DNA of 64,000 nt from OMII01 sp947467385. Its GTDB lineage: Bacteria > Bdellovibrionota_C > UBA2361 > OMII01. The notes beneath the pieces were generated by a model that did not search any database, was not told the DNA's origin, and saw nothing but the letters and a program-made list of their open reading frames with translations. The stretch covers positions 62,001 through 126,000 of the forward strand of contig JBIKLA010000004.1 of assembly GCA_044360075.1 (NCBI GenBank), in the 5' to 3' direction. Of this stretch, positions 45,552 through 53,520 are shown in pieces. Position 1 is the first letter of the stretch. Every line of letters starts with the position of its first letter. Made by a program: the position numbers and the translations under genes.

Positions 45552-47069
45552 CTAGCGCCGATCGTCTCGCTGGTATACCGATAGCGCCGCGCCGCTCATG
45601 AAGGGAGCAGGATAGGCGGCCTTGAGTGAATACCGGGCCCCAAAGGCCGTCATCGACGACGCGGGAGGTGTGGGGTTTCGATCCAGGGACTCCTCAATAA
45701 CAAAGTCTGGTGGCGCTGCCGCCGCGGCCTGGTCGCTGACAAAAACGATAGGGCCACCAAGCGCGCCGCGAAGCCGCATATGGGCGAGCCGTATCTCGTT
45801 CCGATTTTCGTGGCCGCCGCCGATGGTGACCGTCTCGCGCCGCGGACCGCTTTCGGAAATAATTGCTGCAACCGCCTCCTCAAAATGCGATCGCTGGAAG
45901 CTGAAAAGCTCCCCACAGTGGCGCAGGTTTCCTGCAGCGATGCCTGCGACGAGCAGCGCCGCGATGCAGGCTCCGAAGATCCCCTGGCGGGCAAGCCGCG
46001 CCATCCAGCGCGCCGCCACGAGGTAAAGGAACACCAGCGAGATAATGAAGTAGCGCCCGAGGATAAAGTCCGGCCTCAGAACCATCACCGCCGCTAGGGG
46101 GACAAGGATGATCGAAATAACTAGGCTCGCAACAGCCCTATCCTCACGCAGCCAGAGAAAAGCCTCAAAGGAGGCGATCGCCACGACGAGAGTCCCGATG
46201 CCCGCTGCCGCTGCCGCGCCCTGAGGATCGAACGCCGACAGCTCCTCGCCACCAAAGCCTAGGCTGAGGGCTGATAGGAGCACCTGTACATACGGCGCCT
46301 GGGGGCCCCCGCCGATGGCCAAGCCCCTGTAAAAAAAAATGCCAAGCGCCGAGATAGCGCCGATAGGCGCAGTAAGAGCAGCCCACATAACGGGATCTCG
46401 CCAGCTATGCCCGCTTCGGCGCCGCTCCAGCACAATCCAGGCCCCTACGGGCAAAAAGAACAGGATAAACGCCGCGTGCGAAAAGGCGCCAACGGTGCTC
46501 ACGATAGAGAAGATTCGGGCCGCTCCCCGGCCTGCGTCAGCCTTCCTCAATCGCAAGGCCAGGGCAAATATGGCAATCGCCGCCGCGATGGCAAGCGAAT
46601 AGCCACGAGCCTCCGTGCCGACAACGATCAAGGGGTATGAGAGCGCGACCAAAAAGGCCCATATCGCCCCGGTCCAGCCGAGGTGCTCGCGCCTAACGAG
46701 GCGCCGCAGGAGGGCGAGCGCAAGCAAGGAAAAGGCCAGGCTTGGGAACCGCTGCCATTCCGGGAGGGCGCGGGGCCCCACAAGCCATAGCCATAGAGAG
46801 TTAAGGAGATGATTGTTGTCGTGGCGCACCTCTGTTGCAAGCGCAAGTGGCGAGCCTACGTCCTGGACGAGGAGCACCGACCACGCCTCATCAAGCCACA
46901 GCTCCCCGTGCACCGCGAGAACCCTAAGGATACAGCCGATGATGGCAGCCAACGCCATCAAGAGGATCTTGGCGTCTATCTTTGGCGTAGGTTCGGCGCT
47001 TGCGAGCATGTCGTGTCCCTTGATACAGAGCTCTCCTACCACGCCCTCTTGTAATCTGCCTACAGACAA
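45552..47069 (-). CDS. Multi-pass glycosyltransferase 39-type membrane protein
   Basis: 505 aa with about ten membrane helices and the GT-C-like first loop VHGELWLDEAWSVLLVQDVG, where DEAWS holds the catalytic acidic pair of the family. Then comes ATEVRHDNNHLLNSLWLWL. It would transfer a sugar from a polyprenyl phosphate donor at the periplasmic face. The C-terminal 120 residues are soluble. Acceptor and donor are unknown. An alternative start is Met21 (47009). It is separate from the other GT-C gene at 36978-38657. Confidence 0.8.
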   Translation of the reverse strand: MSVGRLQEGVVGELCIKGHDMLASAEPTPKIDAKILLMALAAIIGCILRVLAVHGELWLDEAWSVLLVQDVGSPLALATEVRHDNNHLLNSLWLWLVGPRALPEWQRFPSLAFSLLALALLRRLVRREHLGWTGAIWAFLVALSYPLIVVGTEARGYSLAIAAAIAIFALALRLRKADAGRGAARIFSIVSTVGAFSHAAFILFFLPVGAWIVLERRRSGHSWRDPVMWAALTAPIGAISALGIFFYRGLAIGGGPQAPYVQVLLSALSLGFGGEELSAFDPQGAAAAAGIGTLVVAIASFEAFLWLREDRAVASLVISIILVPLAAVMVLRPDFILGRYFIISLVFLYLVAARWMARLARQGIFGACIAALLVAGIAAGNLRHCGELFSFQRSHFEEAVAAIISESGPRRETVTIGGGHENRNEIRLAHMRLRGALGGPIVFVSDQAAAAAPPDFVIEESLDRNPTPPASSMTAFGARYSLKAAYPAPFMSGAALSVYQRDDRR

Positions 47070-47126
47070 CCTCCCCTGCGCCCTTCGATGGTTACGCCGC
47101 CCCCTTTTGGATGCTACTCTTGTATC

Positions 47127-47969
47127 ATGTGCACCGGCCTCTTTCGCGTTGCAGTTCTGGCACTCGCTTCCTCGCTTGTGGCGTGCTGCCCGCCCTTCTC
47201 TCTAGAGGGCGGAGCACTCTCAACGTCGCCAGCCCTGCCTCTGGCGACGCTTGCGGTGGCCCATCGTGCCAACATTCATCGCGGGGCTTCGGACAACTCT
47301 CTTCGGGCCATGCGGGAGTCGATCGCTGCTGGTGTTCCGTACCTCGAGGTAGATGTCCGACAATCCTCCTCTGGGGACCTATTTCTCTTCCATGACGGGA
47401 GCCTCTCGTGGCAGAACTCCGATGCGCCGTGGGGGCTCCGTGGAGAAAAGGTTAACCGGCTCTCCCCATCCGTTCGCGCAACGATTCCCCTGAACGATGG
47501 CGAGCACATTCCGCTTCTTGAGGAGGCGCTCGATCTCATCAGGCCCACAGGCGCCACGCTCCAGCTAGACTTTAAGGGAGAGTCTGACGAGAACGTGCTC
47601 CCGACGCTCGATCTTGTTCAGTCTCGGGGCCAGCTGCAGCAGGTCCTGCTGCAGATACGCGACGTAAGCCGCGTCCAAACGGTGCTGCAGCGCGCGCCAT
47701 CGGCGCGAATCCTAGTGAGGGTAAAATCGATGTCCGAGCTCGATGAGGCGCTGCGTCTGCGGGTTGAGTTTGTGGAGCTTGAGCGCTGGTTTTCGCCCGC
47801 CGCTATTGAGCGAGCCCACGGAGCGGGCGTGAAGGTGCTCATAAACGTCAGTAATTCCCGCTTTGACCAGCCGGGGATCTGGCGCTTCTTCCGGTCGCAG
47901 GGAGTGGACACGATCATGACGGATCACGCTGACAGGTCACTGCAGGATTCGGCGCATCGTAGGCCGTAA
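47127..47969 (+). CDS. Glycerophosphodiester phosphodiesterase-like lipoprotein
   Basis: About 280 aa from Met 47127 (an earlier frame start at 47088 is less likely). Lipoprotein-type signal LALASSLVACC. The GDPD barrel shows AHRANIHRGASDNSL (usual HRG...ENT, here with Asp for Glu), PYLEVDVRQSSSGDLFLFHD (metal ligands) and the end GVDTIMTDHADR. These enzymes release glycerol phosphate from deacylated phospholipid. The Glu-to-Asp change at one metal ligand may lower activity. Confidence 0.85.
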   Translation: MCTGLFRVAVLALASSLVACCPPFSLEGGALSTSPALPLATLAVAHRANIHRGASDNSLRAMRESIAAGVPYLEVDVRQSSSGDLFLFHDGSLSWQNSDAPWGLRGEKVNRLSPSVRATIPLNDGEHIPLLEEALDLIRPTGATLQLDFKGESDENVLPTLDLVQSRGQLQQVLLQIRDVSRVQTVLQRAPSARILVRVKSMSELDEALRLRVEFVELERWFSPAAIERAHGAGVKVLINVSNSRFDQPGIWRFFRSQGVDTIMTDHADRSLQDSAHRRP

Positions 47970-47983
47970 CGGCTTGTAGCGCG

Positions 47984-48709
47984 CTAGCGGTTGGGCACCC
48001 GACCGGGCATCATTATACGACCGTCGTTTAGGGATGAGTGGAAATCGAGGTCGCTCAGGCCCTGCGGCCCAAGGCTGAGTACACCCTGAGTTGTGCGAGC
48101 TCTGAAAGATTCACCCTTCGCTCGCCAGCCAAAGAGGTTGCCGCCTGTCGCAATCGCATACGCAAGGTGCGCCACGGCCACATCCCACGGCGTTGCTGGC
48201 TCATACCCCAGCTCCTCAATGGCGGCCGCCTGCTCGCGGGCGGGCTTCCCTTCCGTTCCCTCTATTCGCCCCTTGATCGTAATCGCCTCCGATTGTGGGT
48301 GCGCGTCGCTAAACTCCCGAGACTGTCTCCAGCGCTGAAGCACGGGCCCCCACACGGAGCCCCTCCCATGAGACTCTCGAACGGCCGAGTCGCCCTGCTC
48401 AAGCAGGCTCATGCGGGATACGCCCGATGGGATAATCAGCGAGACCACTCCTTCTTGGGGAACCTCGACACTGAAGCGGGCTATTAGCCTGTCGCGAGGG
48501 GTCATCCTCTTTCGAAGCTGATCCAGCTGCTCAACCCGCAGCGTCATTTCGTCAAAGAGATTGTTGAGGAGCCTCACGTCACCAGAGGTGGCTGCCTCGC
48601 CCATCCGCTGGGCTGCTTCAGACTCGAGCGCAGCTGCCCGCTCCAGGGTGGTCCTATATGACTCAAAGTCCTTGAGCCGCTGAGCCTCTGTGGTGGGCAT
48701 CGCCGTCAT
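47984..48709 (-). CDS. Unknown protein, intact member of the five-copy local family (copy D)
   Basis: 241 aa, the longest N-terminal part of the family, with a probable coiled coil (RTTLERAAALESEAAQRMG to LRVEQLDQLRKRMT, residues 19-70). The shared blocks are IPSGVSRMSLLEQG (93-106), Trp at 127, ITIKGRIEGTEGKPAREQ (143-160) and VAVAHLAYAIATGG (177-190). No signal or membrane helix, so cytoplasmic. A nearby gene of 35 codons is upstream on the same strand. Function unknown. Confidence 0.78.
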   Translation of the reverse strand: MTAMPTTEAQRLKDFESYRTTLERAAALESEAAQRMGEAATSGDVRLLNNLFDEMTLRVEQLDQLRKRMTPRDRLIARFSVEVPQEGVVSLIIPSGVSRMSLLEQGDSAVRESHGRGSVWGPVLQRWRQSREFSDAHPQSEAITIKGRIEGTEGKPAREQAAAIEELGYEPATPWDVAVAHLAYAIATGGNLFGWRAKGESFRARTTQGVLSLGPQGLSDLDFHSSLNDGRIMMPGRVPNR

Positions 48710-48745
48710 AGCGCTTGCGTGCAGGTGTACATGTGAGCTTCCAAT

Positions 48746-48777
48746 AAAAAACCCGCTGGGGTCGCCTGCGGGTTTTC
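48746..48777 (-). terminator. Rho-independent terminator after the 35-aa gene
   Basis: Minus strand AACCCGC / GCGGGTT with a loop of about 11 nt, followed by TTTTTT. It lies between the 35-codon gene and the family gene at 47984-48709. Confidence 0.8.
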
Positions 48778-48818
48778 GAAGCTTCTCGGCCTACGCCGAG
48801 CTGCAAAAGCACGCCCGA

Positions 48819-48926
48819 CTACTTGCCGGACTTCGGGGTCCTGCGGTTCTTCTTGTTGCGAGCCTTTATCTTCTTAGCATCGCGCGCATTTCTGCGGTTC
48901 CATGTGATTTTTGTTGGGGAAGCCAT
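48819..48926 (-). CDS. Very small basic protein, 35 aa
   Basis: Starts MASPTKITWNRRNARDAKKI and ends RRTPKSGK; 15 of 35 residues are Lys or Arg. A clean AAGGAG ribosome-binding site lies before the ATG, and a strong terminator follows downstream. The composition suggests an RNA- or ribosome-binding peptide, similar in look to other tiny basic proteins I recall in deltaproteobacteria, but no family can be named. Confidence 0.7.
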   Translation of the reverse strand: MASPTKITWNRRNARDAKKIKARNKKNRRTPKSGK

Positions 48927-49027
48927 AACACAAACTCCTTAACGTGTTCGATGGGAGAGGGTAGCGAAGATAGAAAGGCTGGTCAACTCAAGGCACCCTG
49001 ATGGCCTTGAGGTGACCACTAAACCCC

Positions 49028-51475
49028 TTAAATGTCGAGGTTTCTGATCTTCAGCGCGTTATCCTCGATGAACTTTCTGCGCGGCTCAACCTCATCACCC
49101 ATGAGGACGGTGAATATCAGGTCGGCATCGATGGCGTCATCAACGGTTACTTTTAGAAGCATGCGATTGCCTGGATCCATTGTGGTTTCCCAAAGCTGCT
49201 CGGGGTTCATCTCGCCAAGCCCCTTGTAGCGGGTGATTGCAAGCCCCTTGCGGCCGCGCTGGTCGATCCAGTTTGCAACCTCCTCAACCGCCTCTATCGT
49301 CTCCCGCTCCTTGCTCTCGCCGTTTGCGGTGATTGTAAAGGGGCCCTCTCCGATCTGCTTAAGCGCATCCGTATACACGTTTCGGACCTCAGTGATCTTG
49401 TCTGATATCCAAAGCCGGCGAGAAACCGTCGTGTGGTAGGCAACGCCACGAAACCGGGTCGTTATCTTAAACGCCGCCTCGTCCTCGTGGTCATCAATAA
49501 CCTCAACCTTGGGCTCCATCGGCACGCGGTTCTTGATGGCAGCGGTCACCTGCGGCACAAGCTTGGTGACCTCGTCTCTCTTCCAAACGTTGTGGTTGAA
49601 GGCGATCCCAGACTCTGAGAGGGCGATGATGACGCGCTTATCAACGCGCTCCATCTGTATCTCCTCAAGTGCGGGCTGAATGTCGATTAGCCGGACGAGA
49701 AGGTCCTTAATCGAGTCTGCTGCCGTTGAGCGACCGCCCTTGGCCTCAATGGTCACGCCCTCGACGCCGGAACCGATGATGATCTCCGTGAACTCCTTTT
49801 CGTTCTTCACGTAGCGCTCCATCTTGCCCCTCTTGAGCTTATAGAGCGGTGGCTGGGCGATGAACAGGTGTCCGCGGGCAATAACATCAGGCATCTGCCT
49901 GTAGAAGAAGGTGAGAAGCAGCGTACGAATGTGGCTTCCGTCAACATCGGCATCGGTCATGATGATGACCTTGTGATAGCGGAGCTTGCCGACGTCGAAG
50001 TCGCCGGGCCCAATTCCGGTCCCGAGCGCCGTGATGAGCACCCGAATTTCCTCAAATGAGAGCATCTTGTCGAAGCGCGCCTTCTCGACGTTGAGAATCT
50101 TTCCCTTGAGCGGAAGAATTGCCTGCGCCTTCTTGTCCCGACCCTGCTTGGCCGAGCCGCCTGCGGACTCTCCCTCGACAAGGAACAGCTCGGCGTCCTC
50201 GGGGTTCTCGTTCTGGCAATCGGCAAGCTTTCCGGGAAGTGCCGCGCTATCAAGCGCGCCCTTGCGCCGAACGAGCTCGCGCGCCTTGCGCGCGGCCTCG
50301 CGCGCTCGCGCCGCCTCAAGCGACTTGCCCACGATGGCCTTCGCGATCGCTGGGTTCTCTTCAAGAAACTTACCAAGCTGCTCGCCGACCATCTGCTCAG
50401 TGAAACCCTTCACCTCACTGTTTCCGAGCTTCGACTTGGTCTGGCCCTCAAACTGAGGCTCCGGGATCTTAACGCTAATGACCGCCACAAGCCCTTCGCG
50501 CGTGTCATCGCCCTGGATGCCCTCGCTAAAGTCCTTCAGGAGGTTATTTTCCTTCGCGTAGTTGTTGAGGGTGCGGGTGAGCGCCGCCTTCAGCCCAATC
50601 AGGTGTGTTCCGCCCTCTGGGGTGTTGATGTTGTTGGCGTATGTATGGATGCTTTCGGTGTACTCCGAGTTGTACTGGAGTGCGACCTCAACGCCGAGAT
50701 TGTCGCGCTCAGCCTTGATGTGAATCGGCTCAGGGAAGAGGGGGCTCTTGGACTTGTTGATGTACGAGACAAAGCTCTTGATGCCGCCCTCGTAGAAGAA
50801 CTCCTGTTCCTTGTCTGATCGCTCGTCGATGACCGTTATCCTCAAGCCTGCGTTGAGGAAGGCGAGCTCGCGCACACGGTGCGCCACTGCGTCATACGTG
50901 AACCCTTTTTGCTCTGTGAAGATCGTATGGTCGGGATAGAAGGTTACCTTTGTTCCCGATCCCTCAGCCTCGCCCATGACCTTGAGCGGCTCTACGGGGT
51001 CGCCCCTCCGAAATTCCATCGCGTACAGCTTCCCGCCCTGCCTCACTTCGGCCTTGAGCCACTCAGAGAGCGCATTTACGACTGACACTCCGACGCCGTG
51101 AAGTCCGCCCGAAACCTTGTACGCTTCCTTTTCGAACTTTCCTCCGGCGTGAAGCTTGGTCATGACGACCTGCACGCCACTCACCCCCTCAGTAGGATGA
51201 ATGGAGGTTGGAATTCCGCGCCCGTTGTCCTCAACAGAGGCTGAGCCATCGGTGTGCAGCGTCACCTTGATGACGGTACAGTAGCCTGCGAGAGCCTCAT
51301 CAACGGCGTTATCAAGCACCTCCCATACGAGGTGGTGGTATCCGCGGTAGAAGGTGTCGCCGATGTACATCGCGGGCCTTTTACGAACAGCCTCAAGACC
51401 CTCTAGAACCTTGATTTGCCCGGCATCGTAGACAAGACCGGTGCTAGTTTCTGTTGGCGCGGTACTCATTGACAC
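49028..51475 (-). CDS. gyrB: DNA gyrase subunit B
   Basis: 815 aa ATPase subunit of gyrase, which introduces negative supercoils. The GHKL ATP site has VLDNAVDEALAGYC and VEDNGRGIPTSIHP. The TOPRIM domain has LFLVEGESAGGSAKQGRD (acidic Glu) and IIMTDADVDGSHIRTLLLTF (Asp pair), and the C-terminus ends RRKFIEDNALKIRNLDI. Good ribosome-binding site GGAGAG before the ATG. Its upstream region carries a DnaA-box cluster. Confidence 0.98.
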   Translation of the reverse strand: MSMSTAPTETSTGLVYDAGQIKVLEGLEAVRKRPAMYIGDTFYRGYHHLVWEVLDNAVDEALAGYCTVIKVTLHTDGSASVEDNGRGIPTSIHPTEGVSGVQVVMTKLHAGGKFEKEAYKVSGGLHGVGVSVVNALSEWLKAEVRQGGKLYAMEFRRGDPVEPLKVMGEAEGSGTKVTFYPDHTIFTEQKGFTYDAVAHRVRELAFLNAGLRITVIDERSDKEQEFFYEGGIKSFVSYINKSKSPLFPEPIHIKAERDNLGVEVALQYNSEYTESIHTYANNINTPEGGTHLIGLKAALTRTLNNYAKENNLLKDFSEGIQGDDTREGLVAVISVKIPEPQFEGQTKSKLGNSEVKGFTEQMVGEQLGKFLEENPAIAKAIVGKSLEAARAREAARKARELVRRKGALDSAALPGKLADCQNENPEDAELFLVEGESAGGSAKQGRDKKAQAILPLKGKILNVEKARFDKMLSFEEIRVLITALGTGIGPGDFDVGKLRYHKVIIMTDADVDGSHIRTLLLTFFYRQMPDVIARGHLFIAQPPLYKLKRGKMERYVKNEKEFTEIIIGSGVEGVTIEAKGGRSTAADSIKDLLVRLIDIQPALEEIQMERVDKRVIIALSESGIAFNHNVWKRDEVTKLVPQVTAAIKNRVPMEPKVEVIDDHEDEAAFKITTRFRGVAYHTTVSRRLWISDKITEVRNVYTDALKQIGEGPFTITANGESKERETIEAVEEVANWIDQRGRKGLAITRYKGLGEMNPEQLWETTMDPGNRMLLKVTVDDAIDADLIFTVLMGDEVEPRRKFIEDNALKIRNLDI

Positions 51476-51762
51476 TCTCCAAAACGGGATAACTGCAAGA
51501 GTTTAGGATGGTTAGATGCCTTTGGTAAAGCCCAAACCTGCGTGTTAATCGTGTCGCAACTAATTGTTATTGCTGCATATTTAAGGCCTCGTTTCGGCCC
51601 AGTGATATTTCTGGGGAAAAGTGAGAGAAAACCCCGTAAAAATTCGATTTTAAGGCATCTGCCGCCTGCGGTTTTTCGCGCGGTCACGGGGTAAGACAAG
51701 CGGCGAAGAGAATCGAGCAACACACCTACTTAGCTGTTGTTCCCACACTTCCCACAAGGAGC

Positions 51763-51896
51763 TGTGGATAAAGTTTTAATCGGGTTAAACCAAGCGCATG
51801 ATTACTTACTGAAGAGGCTTTAGAACCGGGAACTTACAGCACTTATCCACAGTTTTTACCTGGGTGTGTGGAAAGGGTGTGGAAGGGTGTTGATAA
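51763..51896. promoter_or_regulatory. DnaA-box cluster upstream of gyrB
   Basis: TGTGGATAA (51763-51771, reverse of the consensus TTATCCACA), TTATCCACA (51843-51851) and TGTTGATAA (51888-51896, reverse of TTATCAACA). The middle box is followed by GTTTTTACC, a flank also seen at two boxes near 55161 and 57203. Confidence 0.75.
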
Positions 51897-51939
51897 GCCG
51901 GTAAAAACCACCCCTTACTCTCACTTAACCCCCTAGGAG

Positions 51940-51978
51940 CATGAAACAAAAGAAAGGGGACCTCGATGGGTCCCCTTT
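51940..51978 (-). terminator. Rho-independent terminator after atpE
   Basis: Perfect 10-bp stem AAAGGGGACC / GGTCCCCTTT (51953-51962 with 51969-51978), loop of six. On the minus strand it is followed by TTTTGTTTC. Confidence 0.85.
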
Positions 51979-52014
51979 CCTCGCTTCTTTGGAAAGCGCT
52001 TTATGCCGCGAGTC

Positions 52015-52341
52015 TTACTTCGTGAAGCTGAACGCCACTACGAAGGCAAGGATCACGAGCGACTCGATAAGAGCCATACCGATGAGCATCGGGGCAAGAA
52101 GCTTGCCGCCTACCGACGGGTTGCGCCCGAAGGACTCAAGCATTGCGCCGACGGCCTTTCCCTGGCCGATGCCGCCGCCGATAACCGCCATGCCGATGGC
52201 AAGGCCAGCGCCGATTGGGCCGAGCGATGAGCCGCCTGTAGCTCCTGCCTCTTCAGCAAAAGCTGCAACCGGAGCGATAGCTGCTACGAGCGCTGCTGCT
52301 GCGAGAGTCATTACCTTCGCGATTTTTTGTAGTGTTTTCAT
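52015..52341 (-). CDS. atpE: F0 ATP synthase subunit c, with N-terminal signal peptide
   Basis: The ATG at 52341 has AAGGAG six bases upstream, giving 108 aa. The first about 25 residues form a signal-like leader (MKTLQKIAKVMTLAAAALVA to VAAFAEEAG), as in Aquifex and deltaproteobacterial c subunits. Then come the two transmembrane hairpin helices. Helix 1 has GIGQGKAVGAM and helix 2 has LIGMALIESLVILAFVVA, with the ion-binding Glu in IES. The polar loop is SFGRNPSVGGK. The Q...ES arrangement occurs in both Na+ and H+ enzymes, so the coupling ion is undecided. It forms the c-ring with atpB upstream. Confidence 0.95.
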   Translation of the reverse strand: MKTLQKIAKVMTLAAAALVAAIAPVAAFAEEAGATGGSSLGPIGAGLAIGMAVIGGGIGQGKAVGAMLESFGRNPSVGGKLLAPMLIGMALIESLVILAFVVAFSFTK

Positions 52342-52392
52342 CTTCATCTCCTTGGTTGTTGAAAGCGAGTAAATTAAACGTTTCAAAGGGTT

Positions 52393-53121
52393 TTAATGAT
52401 GCTCTGCGCCCTCTTCGTGCGATGTTGCGAGCATAATGTATATCATTGTGAGCACCGTGGGAACGAAGGCCTGCATAAAACAGACGAAGGTTCCGAGGGC
52501 GAAGAAAATCACAGGAACGACGTACGGAACAAGGTCCGTGAAAACCCCTAAAACCAGGTGATCCGCGTTTATATTCCAATAAAGACGCAGGTTGAGCGTG
52601 AGGATGCGTAGAACGGTTCCAAACAGCTCAAGCGGCAAGATAAACCACGCGAGCCACCACACTGGGCCCAGGAAGTGCTTAAAGTAGCGCACTGCTCCGT
52701 GCTCTTTAATTCCATGGTAGTTGAACGAGATGAAGATAAAGATAGCAACCGGCACCGTAGTCCAAACGGTCGTCGTAGCCGCGGGGATTCCCGGTATGAG
52801 CCCGATGATATTAAGCACGAACACGTAAAGAAACACCGTCCCCGTTAACGGCAGGTACTTGCGGTTATCCTTGCCGAGGATCGAGTCCTGGAAAGCCACA
52901 AACGTTTCGATGAAGAAGTCAAAGAGGCCCGAAGTTGTTATCTTTGCCTCGGGTATTGCGCCCTCGTGCTCACCCTGAACGGCGCGGCGTTTTGCGAGGA
53001 TTTTGGCGCTCCGTGAGCCAATCAACAGCAGAGCGCTCCCGAACACCACAGAGGTGATGAGCTTCTGCATGTTCTGGTCGTGAATACCTAGTGATGTGAG
53101 GTATGTATAGTGCTGTTCCAT
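52393..53121 (-). CDS. atpB: F0 ATP synthase subunit a
   Basis: 243 aa from ATG 53121 (MEQHYTYLTSLGIHDQ), preceded by AAGAAGG. A frame upstream of it is open but unlike protein. Five to six membrane helices. The essential Arg is in ILTLNLRLYWNINADHLVLG (usual LRLFGNM). The change of Gly to Trp next to it and the ADH motif are unusual compared with E. coli but resemble some deltaproteobacterial a subunits. It is 51 nt upstream of atpE, and the two are probably one transcript. Confidence 0.95.
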   Translation of the reverse strand: MEQHYTYLTSLGIHDQNMQKLITSVVFGSALLLIGSRSAKILAKRRAVQGEHEGAIPEAKITTSGLFDFFIETFVAFQDSILGKDNRKYLPLTGTVFLYVFVLNIIGLIPGIPAATTTVWTTVPVAIFIFISFNYHGIKEHGAVRYFKHFLGPVWWLAWFILPLELFGTVLRILTLNLRLYWNINADHLVLGVFTDLVPYVVPVIFFALGTFVCFMQAFVPTVLTMIYIMLATSHEEGAEHH

Positions 53122-53520
53122 ACGCCTTCTTAAGCGACCCTGTTGTATAAGATTTAGGTGATTAAGGCAAACACTCACTCGGTCACCACACGCCGGCGCC
53201 GTTGCCGATGCTTTGGGAGAGGCGTCTCAGCTCTCCTATCCGAAAATGCACCGGGATGTTTTCCGCGTTTTTTGTTTAAGTGACTTGAAATTAACTATCG
53301 CTTTGTCGTATGATGCGAGGCCGTGAGAGAGGATCAAAAAATCCGAAGTAGTGCCTTGTAAATTTCTCCCCCCGTACTATAAACCTCCTTCTCCCAAGCT
53401 GGCGCCTCCTCTGTGAGCGCCGCGCGGCAGCGGCACATTGCCTTCGTCGCGGCTCTTGGGGGGCGGGCTTCTTCCGGCCTCTCCGGCGGGATCTTCCGCG
53501 GGTCTACTTTAGTTGGGTGT
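53122..53520. other. Divergent intergenic region atpB / dnaA
   Basis: About 290-400 bp. Contains the dnaA promoter (53285-53314) and, on the minus strand, a weak candidate promoter close to atpB with TATACA near 53145. No other gene is supported. Confidence 0.6.
53285..53314 (+). promoter_or_regulatory. dnaA promoter
   Basis: TTGAAA (53285-53290), an 18-bp spacer and TATGAT (53309-53314); transcription should start near 53321, leaving a leader of about 90-200 nt before dnaA depending on its start codon. Confidence 0.75.

Larger units (their letters stand above)
51476..52014. other. Intergenic region between gyrB and atpE with a DnaA-box cluster
   Basis: 539 bp without a gene. The gyrB-proximal part (51476-51720) is AT-rich and must carry the gyrB promoter, which I could not place. 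Three DnaA boxes lie at 51763-51771, 51843-51851 and 51888-51896. The atpE terminator occupies 51940-51978. Confidence 0.75.

Noticed and set aside
52015..52341. Sodium-coupling call for atpE from the Q...ES pattern
   Set aside because: The same residues occur in proton-coupled c subunits (for example cyanobacterial), and the Tyr at the Na+ site is not present.
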